DNA of 64,000 bases, taken from NCBI GenBank assembly GCA_028673005.1, contig CM054116.1, positions 17,865,840 through 17,929,839 of the forward strand. The letters run 5' to 3'. The notes beneath the pieces are model-generated. The model did not search any database. It saw nothing but the letters and a program-made list of their open reading frames with translations, and was not told the origin of the DNA. Positions 60,201 through 64,000 of the stretch are shown here, in pieces; position 1 is the first letter of the stretch, and each line of letters begins with the position of its first letter. The DNA is from Tanypteryx hageni. Lineage: Eukaryota > Arthropoda > Insecta > Odonata > Petaluridae. The position numbers and the translations under genes are program-made.

Positions 60201-61405
60201 ATGAATATGATTTAAAAGCAGAACTTGAGCGACTTACAATCATAGGCAAAATATGACAATAAGAATAAGAAACGTTATTTTTCTTCAAAATGGTCCAGGT
60301 CTGAAAATTGTAGGCCAATTATTCCTAATTTTGACTTGCAAAAGAGTAAAAGCCTTCAAGTCGAAAGATTGATTTTTACGTGTTACCCTATGAGAAATAG
60401 AAATTATCTGCTGGAGTTGAAGATGGGTCTTTTTTGAGGATTTTTTTTCATAAACGGCTTCTACTGTAAGAATCAAGCATTCCTAACAAATTTCAATTTT
60501 CTTGGTCTAGTTGTATTTTCATGCCTTCAATTGTCTTTCTCAATAATTATCTGAAATTCATAAATGACAAACCTTTTTAAGTTTATGGGAAGGATTGTTT
60601 AATTTTAGATAACCCTCATCTGCCCTTTGCCTATTGAGGAAGTTAACAGCCCAAAAAATTCTTGTTTTTACATACAAGGAGAGAAAAATGTCCTTACTTT
60701 TAGCACAAGGGAGAGTCAGATTTTTGAAATTTTCTTCCTCACTAAGTAAAAGCCCTATTTTCTTGGCAAGGTTTTGTTCTGCCATCACCCTACCAAAAAC
60801 TTGAAGGAAAACTTCCTCCCAGTCCTCTAAAATTGAAAAAATTTCCCTGCATAGAAGAAAAATTTTATCGCATTCCTTCCCCGGCTCACCATAACTTTTT
60901 AAGTAACTAAGTATCTGGTAATCTTCAGCAAAGAAATTCTCGGCACTGAGAAGAAACCCCTTGCACTTATCACAGATGTGGATTTTATTGAATTTTGTGC
61001 AAAGGTAGCCACAATGGTGAATTCACAAGTCTGAAATATATTATTAATTGTTTATTTCACACTAATAGGATCTTTTGCATTCTCCCGAATCACTTCAGTT
61101 TTTGAAACCTAATGCGGCCCGCCGAAGCGTTTGCGTCTTTTAAATGCGGCTCCCCCTAAGAATCCACAACATCTTAAGAGTCTTAATACGTTGCCCCCCC
61201 CCCCCCCTTACTTACTCGCACAATATATTTTTAACGTGTCGGGAAATCTGGCAACGCCGCCTCACGTGGACTTCGCGTCAACATCCATTTCGCCGAGATA
61301 AAAAGAGTTTTAAAAATTCGCTTGTTATATTTTCTTTATTTATTTCAGAAGAACCGAATTTTGCTTCGTCTGTTGGCGAATGAGAACGAGCAATTTCATG
61401 AGTAG
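48205..61405 (+). CDS. Six-exon gene for a small single-pass membrane protein
   Basis: Exons: 48,205-48,217; 48,814-48,989; 49,220-49,270; 52,493-52,558; 52,770-52,823; 61,349-61,405 (stop TAG). Every intron is GT..AG. Exon 1 ends in phase 1 (GAGAG/GTAATT) and exon 2 supplies AT to make GAT, continuing the frame; all later junctions are phase 0. The predicted 138-residue protein starts MSGRDFYDELAND, has a membrane segment at about residues 14-32 (VALGLAIFLSCLLLAFWVW) and a basic stop-transfer (RRYC, RSRRW). By the positive-inside rule the C-terminal tail faces the cytosol; it is charged and polar, with ILKKHQDQQH, VRFRDEV and a helical end LLRLLANENEQFHE. I do not recognise the family. Exons 1-5 have good support; exon 6 is less sure because intron 5 is 8.5 kb and exon 5 could also read through to a stop about 66 bases on. 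The introns carry at least ten transposon-derived pieces. Confidence 0.6.
48814..48989 (+). CDS. Exon 2 (membrane segment) of the six-exon gene
   Basis: Acceptor TTGTGTCGGCAG and donor CCT/GTAAGT. It encodes nearly all of the N-terminal half, including the hydrophobic helix and two cysteines (residues 24 and 39), which flank the membrane edge and could be acylated. It is GC-richer than both introns. Confidence 0.65.
49477..51278 (-). mobile_element. hAT element with perfect 8-bp target duplication
   Basis: The octamer AACATTGG flanks both sides (49,469-49,476 and 51,279-51,286). The left end reads TGGGGATTGCCATCCCGG and the right end, reversed, TAGGGATTGCAGTCCCGGG, and further inverted ATCCCGGGATT-type words lie inside both ends. 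It sits in intron 3 of the membrane-protein gene, in the opposite orientation to it. Confidence 0.9.
49842..51168 (-). pseudogene. hAT transposase of the 1.8-kb element, broken
   Basis: Read on the minus strand from the right: an acidic region ESSDESFSSSDETDEDD, KLLIQKIRKTVILFRKS, then after a stop and a frame change SLVMDIRTRWNSLVEMIERF (the TRWNS motif before the hAT insertion domain), then CRRDANLLTRETALEIMMKK (50,116-50,577 frame), and finally LLAIPPTSVESERAFSSAGM with KYRSRMSDPTLDALCFL, the dimerisation domain with the third catalytic E, stopping at 49,842. The N-terminal zinc finger and the first two aspartates are missing, so this is an internally deleted, non-autonomous copy. Confidence 0.85.
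51799..51919. mobile_element. 121-bp pogo/Tigger-like MITE
   Basis: Perfect 20-bp terminal inverted repeats, CCTTCCCTCGTTTTACGAAC at 51,799 and its complement ending at 51,919, with more imperfect pairing inside. The TCGTTTTACGA type of end is typical of Tigger relatives. A TA duplication is not clear. Confidence 0.8.
51968..52088 (+). pseudogene. Penelope-like element C-terminal scrap
   Basis: The frame GRKLDALEQLEIIICKDSPL followed by LNKYLFHNHSALFSLP resembles the short tail G+.L..lE.leI....llN..l..-Spl that follows the endonuclease of Penelope-like retroelements. Support comes from the hammerhead-like motif 120 bases downstream. It is too short for certainty. Confidence 0.4.
52204..52251 (+). 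ncRNA. Hammerhead-ribozyme-like motif of a Penelope element
   Basis: Stem I: 52,204-52,211 (UUAAUCAC) pairs with 52,244-52,251 (GUGUUUAA), seven of eight positions. The core CUGAUGA is at 52,212. Stem II is GCUGC-GAUC-GUAGU (five pairs, two of them G-U). GAAA is at 52,234 and ACCGGU forms a self-complementary minimal stem III, with cleavage expected after GUC at 52,243. One U (52,219) is additional compared with the canonical core. Minimal hammerheads with such a short stem III are known from Penelope-like retroelements and act as dimers. Confidence 0.45.
52824..53276. other. Start of intron 5, no feature recognised
   Basis: Mixed composition. A GC-richer patch at 52,850-52,920 directly follows exon 5 and could instead be the read-through end of that exon (stop near 52,889). 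Confidence 0.4.
53277..53530 (-). mobile_element. tRNA-derived SINE family S, copy 2 (inverted)
   Basis: Reversed, it reads GAGCTCCCGAGGTTAGTTTT, B box GGGTTCGATTCC, then CATTTGATTTACATGGGAAA and AAATATCTTAGAATTGTAAT. The B box is the best preserved of the three copies. The 3' end is truncated relative to the other copies. Confidence 0.65.
53560..53960 (+). repeat. GC-rich repeat G, copy 1
   Basis: Matches 62,350-62,690 in the same orientation: AGACGGTCCGGCG near the start, then CCGATTTCGGG..GGGCCTC, CGAAAACTCG-type, GCTGGGCGTCC(A/G)AAGAGGC and CGAAAAAAAATTTTTCGG. Strongly G-rich on the plus strand, which leaves long proline-rich chance frames on the minus strand. Confidence 0.7.
53950..54180 (-). 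pseudogene. LINE ORF2 C-terminal scrap
   Basis: The minus-strand frame RNTRGRHKLLIPHHKTVIF followed, after one frameshift near 54,040, by RSIIITACRLWNEFPQTIKH is the usual tail of LINE ORF2 (RG...l..P...T..fq.S....a.rlWN.lP..i+). It runs directly into the GC-rich repeat G. Confidence 0.75.
54278..54360. mobile_element. Possible hAT end fragment
   Basis: CCAGGGGTCGGGAAGCTGAG and CTTCTGAGCCACATTC resemble the CAGGGGTCGGCAA..CTC.GAGCCGCA end of widespread non-autonomous hAT elements. A similar word, TGCGGCTCCCCCTAAG, occurs at 61,144. No partner or target duplication established. Confidence 0.3.
54361..54765. other. AT-rich, no feature recognised
   Basis: Part of intron 5; nothing identified. 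Confidence 0.5.
54766..55048. mobile_element. 283-bp hAT MITE
   Basis: Ends TAGTGGTTCCCAA at the left and TTGGGAACTACTG at the right; reversed, the latter is CAGTAGTTCCCAA, the common hAT CAGTGGTTCCCAA end. Subterminal TGTGCCGCA and ATGCCGCAAC are also inverted. Flanks ACTTAGGG and ATTTAGGG match in seven of eight bases, as expected for an old 8-bp target duplication. Confidence 0.8.
55060..55241 (-). pseudogene. Possible piggyBac-like C-terminal zinc ribbon
   Basis: The frame contains RFRHCKHCSKRTIFICKECY followed by VPRHPK. The C-x2-C..C-x2-C spacing and the position after a basic linker resemble the cysteine-rich C-terminus of piggyBac-type transposases. It ends where the hAT MITE was inserted. 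Only this domain is visible. Confidence 0.35.
57041..57186 (+). pseudogene. Terminal-exon remnant without acceptor (D2)
   Basis: The last 48 codons of the exon at 36,673-36,900 with the same stop and an open frame. A deletion of about 510 bp removed the acceptor, the pyrimidine tract and the first 27 codons. One visible change is GEGEGVEV for GEVEGVEV. It cannot be spliced in by the original acceptor. Confidence 0.6.
57906..58016 (+). repeat. Internal duplicate of D2 57,398-57,508
   Basis: GGTCCGAGCCACATCCAG through GGTTCGCTGAAAGGTTACAG recurs about 508 bp downstream of its source with a few changes, and it replaces 75 bp of the ancestral segment. Confidence 0.9.
58425..59043 (-). mobile_element. 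ZMYM1-type hAT, internally deleted
   Basis: The right end, reversed, begins CAGGGCCGGCTCAAGG and continues GGAGCACGTGCTCAGGGCGC, a typical 5' end of this hAT group. Then comes about 170 bp of leader, a junction, and the C-terminal coding part: DELVSIKSFLKDTD, DLYSNIWIALRILLTTPVSV, ASAKRSFSKLIKTYL, a TGA where the family has arginine, and SSISQEKLTQLATLSIENDI. The whole central gene is missing. The left end is cut at the D2 boundary. Confidence 0.8.
59044..59689. other. No gene recognised; probable LINE 3' UTR
   Basis: AT-rich with a short CA/CACA patch near 59,288. It leads without a break into the LINE-tail-like repeats that follow. Confidence 0.35.
59690..60110 (+). repeat. CT-rich LINE-tail repeats, 86-bp period
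   Basis: The block AAACTTCCTAGTCTTATTC, GCCCTAATAAAGAACATTAT, CTATCTATCTCTC recurs with an 86-bp period (59,855 and 59,941). Looser versions (GCCAAAATAAAGAACAGCAT; TGCCTGAATAAAGACATCTA) stand on either side. The AATAAAG plus TATC tail is a usual LINE 3' terminus, so these look like stacked LINE ends. Confidence 0.55.
60558..61030 (-). pseudogene. Possible P-element/THAP-type transposase C-terminus
   Basis: A continuous frame reads HICDKCKGFLLSAENFFAED, YQILSYLKSYGEPGKECDKI, SILEDWEEVFLQVFG and SLYVKTRIFWAVNFLNRQ before a stop at 60,558. The paired cysteines followed by helical, hydrophobic blocks resemble the C-terminal region of THAP9/P-element-like transposases, but I cannot confirm it. 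No DNA-binding or catalytic part is visible. Confidence 0.3.
61349..61405 (+). CDS. Exon 6 (terminal) of the six-exon gene
   Basis: Acceptor TTTCTTTATTTATTTCAG, 18 codons (KNRILLRLLANENEQFHE) and TAG, in phase 0 as required by exon 5. The block is GC-richer than the intron to its left. Confidence 0.5.
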   Translation, partial: KNRILLRLLANENEQFHE

Positions 61406-61526
61406 TTATGCCCAGGTGTCGTACTCTGTAGCAGCAAAAAGTGTATAATCCTTGGTCTTAAACATTGGAACGGGTTGGGGTTTTTTACACTATCTCGTTG
61501 CATCTCGCTCTGGTCGCGAGTACACG

Positions 61527-61583
61527 GTTGCCATGGAAACGGGTTGCGAGGGGGGAGAGGGAGAGTTTCGATGTCCTGATTGG
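61527..61583. promoter_or_regulatory. Perfect X-box with inverted CCAAT box
   Basis: GTTGCCATGGAAAC at 61,527-61,540 is an ideal RFX site, and ATTGG at 61,579-61,583 is an inverted CCAAT box 38 bases away. It lies 121 bases beyond the end of the six-exon gene. It may drive a neighbouring gene that starts to the right. A 60-codon ATG frame overlaps it (61,532-61,714, METGCEGGEGEF), but its coding status is doubtful. Confidence 0.45.
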
Positions 61584-61829
61584 CTGTTCTATTTCCGCAT
61601 CTGTTGGTATGGTTTAGAGAAGGGACAGGTTGATGCGGTGCATGGTTACCGTAAGGAAGACGTCGCGAATATGAAAAACTTCTTCGTTGCCTTGGGAATC
61701 GGACTGGACGCCTAGCCCAGAACTTCTTAGCTACTTAGCTGAGTACTCTATAATGGTCCTATTTAAACGCGCGATGTTGTATTAAATGCGTGCCGTTATG
61801 ATTTACGAAATATTACTTGTTTTATAAAT

Positions 61830-62143
61830 GTGTTTCGCATGTCCCCCTTATAACTTTTTAACCAACAGTTTTTGTAGCGAACTTTGAAAGTCCCGTGTTC
61901 GATTCCAGGAAATCTCCTTCCCGTTTGATTTACATGGGAATTCTGAAATCCATCGTGCTGGGTAATTTTCTCTCGCACATTAAAATATCTTAGAATTGTA
62001 ACAACGGAGCGAGATTTGTACTGTTCTCTGGGGAAAATAATGTAGATTCTAATTTACATCGTAGAATTTTACTTGCCGTTCGCAATTCTTGGAATTTCGC
62101 GTAAATACTGTCGTTTGTACAGTTTCTATCACTCATTACGGGC
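61830..62143 (+). mobile_element. tRNA-derived SINE family S, copy 3
   Basis: B box GTGTTCGATTCC near 61,890, then TTTGATTTACATGGGAA, AAATATCTTAGAATTGTAAC, CGCGTAAATACTGTCG and the end TATCACTCATTACGGG. It aligns over its length with 47,040-47,385. Confidence 0.65.
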
Positions 62144-62690
62144 TACGGGAGGCGGGGGAGGACGGCGACGGGCGCCGCGCGGGAGCCCCCCGGCGAACGG
62201 AGGCATCGAGCGAATGGTGAGGGCGCGGCGGGGGAGGGGGCCCGCGGTCACCTTGCGGCGGTGGAGGAAGGCGGCGTGGTTGGTCGGAAATCGCGGGAAA
62301 CCGGCGGAGTGGAGGAGGAAGGAGAGAGAGAAAGTGCCCACCGGAGGTGCAGTATAGACGGTCCGGCGCCGACTTGTCGGGGTCCGTGCGGGGGGAGGGT
62401 GGGACCTACGGGGGCGGGGAGGGGCTCATTCGGCGGGGCAAGGAGCGGGCCGTCGAAGTGGGGGGGGGGGGGGGGCGGGATGGGTGTCGGGGGCCGATTT
62501 CGGGTCTTTTCGGGCCTCCGAAAACTCGCGGGGCGATTTGGGTGGGCGGGGGCTTGATTCGGTGGGGCTGGTCCGTTCGAGGGGGCGTCTGGGCGTCCGA
62601 AGAGGCGGCTCCGAGGGGGAATTTCGTCGAAAAAAAATTTTTCGGCGTGGTTTTTTGGTGGATGGGGGGGGGGTCCTACGGCGAACCATG
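62144..62690 (+). repeat. GC-rich repeat G, copy 2
   Basis: Extreme G-rich tract with a run of about 18 G at 62,460. The part from AGACGGTCCGGCGCCG (62,356) to CGAAAAAAAATTTTTCGG (62,645) aligns with 53,560-53,960. Confidence 0.7.
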
Positions 62691-62869
62691 TCCATCATCG
62701 GTTCGAAATTCCGCAGGCGAACGGCGATCGAGAAAATTTCCGAGAATTCCTGCGCGCGACTCGGAAATCTCGCGCGCATACAGAGAATGCTTTTAACTCT
62801 CTCGTCTCCCGCCGAAAGATAGAACGAGAGGACGAAGACGACGTCGAAACGAAACCCAGCGGCTCGCCG

Positions 62870-63470
62870 GGAAAAAATGAAGACGAAGGATATTCCGGGG
62901 GGAATGCCGAGGAGCCCAGGAAGAAACGAACGCAATGAGGGATCGGGAAAAAATCGAGGACGTCGGAAAAAATATCGCGTCCCGGGGAGCGTCGGGATCG
63001 AGAGAAAACCTGGCGTGAGCGTCGCCACGGATAAAAAAATTCCGCGACCCGAGAATTTCTCCGAGAGAGGACCGAACAAAATTCCCGGTCGTCGGTGAAG
63101 GTCCCGAGTCGCCAGGAAAAAATGCCTGGACCCGGCGAAAAGTTCGGGAAGGGAGCGCGCCGCTTCGGAAAAAAACATCGAGGAACCCCGGAAATGTCTC
63201 CACGAGGCCCGGAAAAAATACGGGGTCGTCGGCGAAGGTCCGCAGTCACGAATAAAAAATGCCTGGAACGGCGGAAAAAACGGAGGATCCCTGGAAAAAA
63301 TACGAATTCCGGGGAGCGGGGCGAGAGAGCAAGCCCGGGGGAGAGCGCGGAGTGCGTCGCCCGGGAAAAAAATTCCTAGAATCCCGGAAAAAAATCTGGG
63401 AGGCCCGAAAAAAATCCCGGGCCGTCGGGGACGGTCCGCGGCTCGAAAGAAAAAACGGAAATGCATGCAT
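62870..63470. repeat. GC-rich tract with recurring A-runs
   Basis: At least 13 runs of five to seven A, mostly preceded by GG or CG and followed by T, sit in otherwise very GC-rich DNA. GTCGTCGGTGAAGGTCC recurs about 139 bp later as GTCGTCGGCGAAGGTCC, each followed by AAAAAATGCCTGGA(A/C), so part of it is a diverged tandem repeat. Stops are rare in all frames, which gives long artificial open frames. Confidence 0.7.
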
Positions 63471-63512
63471 GTTTTAAGGTTCCCTGAACACGTTCCGACT
63501 AGTTTCGCGATG

Positions 63513-63546
63513 ATGTCTGTGTGTCTGTCTGTCAGTCTGTCTGTAT
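63513..63546. repeat. (TGTC)n microsatellite
   Basis: About eight TGTC/TGTG units. Similar short runs are in D1 and D2. Confidence 0.9.
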
Positions 63547-63689
63547 GGGATAGATTATTGTGGGCGCTCTAACTCAAAAATTATTTAACAGATCAACGCA
63601 AAATTTTATATTTATCATTTTCATAAAGGTAAAAATATTTGATTAGTTTTTGGTAAAAATCGGTCTACCGGAAGCGGGTGTTTACTCTT

Positions 63690-63905
63690 GTCACATCCGT
63701 TATTTTCAAATATTTGCTTTAAAATTTGATAAATTTAAAAATGTATCGGTATAAAAGTCGTAGGAAATTTAATTTTCTACAACCTTTGTCTTAGATATTT
63801 TTCCATAAAATGCATTGTTTAAGAGATATCTTATATTTTTAGCTGCCACCACCACGCCATGTATACATACTATAGTAGTTGGTGCTTTCATTCTGGAAGC
63901 ATATC
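63690..63905 (-). repeat. Dispersed repeat module (inverted)
   Basis: Reversed, it reads GTGGTGGCAGCTAAAAATAT, GATATCTCTTAAACAATGCA, TTGTAGAAAATTAAATTTCC and TTTATACCGATACA, matching in order the modules at 11,395 and 42,860. Confidence 0.6.
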
Positions 63906-64000
63906 ATCTCAACATAAAAAAACATTCATTTTGCATATTTCATCATTACACAAATTGTTTTAATTCTAAATATTTCACCTCCGGAGCGATTTTCGTTTCT

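Noticed and set aside
62426..63466. Minus-strand open frame of 346 codons rich in F, P, R and S
   Set aside because: The tract is so GC-rich that several frames on both strands stay open together. The residues follow the A-run repeats (FF and IFF recur), there is no splice context, and no domain is visible.

Overview
The window is nuclear DNA of an animal, most likely an arthropod and probably an insect. It is AT-rich, it has short exons with GT..AG introns, and it is packed with eukaryotic transposons: several hAT lineages, IS630/Tc1-like, Tigger/pogo, a piggyBac-like scrap, LINE and Penelope-like scraps, and tRNA-derived SINEs. There are no bacterial operons, tRNA or rRNA genes, or CRISPR arrays. 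I cannot name the species.

Layout. (1) 1-24,495 is one long rearranged repeat. A unit of about 10 kb is present as an inverted partial copy A (1-4,172), a direct copy B (4,171-14,368, with a B-only tail to 15,328) and a second direct copy C (15,329-24,495). A and B together make a large imperfect palindrome. The unit carries a Tc1-like helix-turn-helix remnant, a 21-bp minisatellite, a coding exon split by a 94-bp perfect-ended palindrome, a ZBED-type hAT scrap, an X-box-like motif, a 118-bp tandem array and a decayed DUF4371/ZMYM1-type hAT transposase. (2) 24,496-34,774 is a young palindrome with arms of about 3.4 kb and a 1.7-kb spacer. The arms hold a broken IS630/Tc1-type transposase and the 3' end of a hAT element with a CGGBP1-like zinc finger. 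The spacer holds the 5' part of that hAT, and the right flank holds a nearly complete copy with terminal inverted repeats. (3) 34,772-38,101 (D1) is duplicated 20.8 kb away as D2 (55,565-58,424). D1 contains a plausible 3'-terminal coding exon. In D2 that exon has lost its splice acceptor to a deletion of about 510 bp. (4) 38,102-48,130 is AT-rich and mostly unrecognised, with a LINE interrupted by a Tigger/pogo element and a SINE. (5) 48,133-61,405 holds what I consider the only convincing host gene: six exons, five phase-0 junctions after the first, a 138-residue single-pass membrane protein and an RFX X-box just upstream of the start codon. Its introns are filled with a hAT element with a perfect 8-bp target duplication, a pogo-like MITE, a Penelope remnant with a hammerhead-like motif, a SINE, GC-rich repeats, a hAT MITE, D2 and a ZMYM1-type hAT. 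(6) 61,527 to the end has a second, perfect X-box beside an inverted CCAAT box, another SINE, and a GC-rich tract with regularly recurring A-runs.

How the parts relate. Most sequence here is self-replicating or rearranged material, and the notable biology is structural: nested palindromes, direct repeats, and shared disabling mutations that date the duplications after the mutations. The X-box, the N-terminal membrane segment and the tiny modular exons suggest, but do not prove, a cilium-linked membrane protein. All domain assignments are from reading motifs by eye; no database search was possible.
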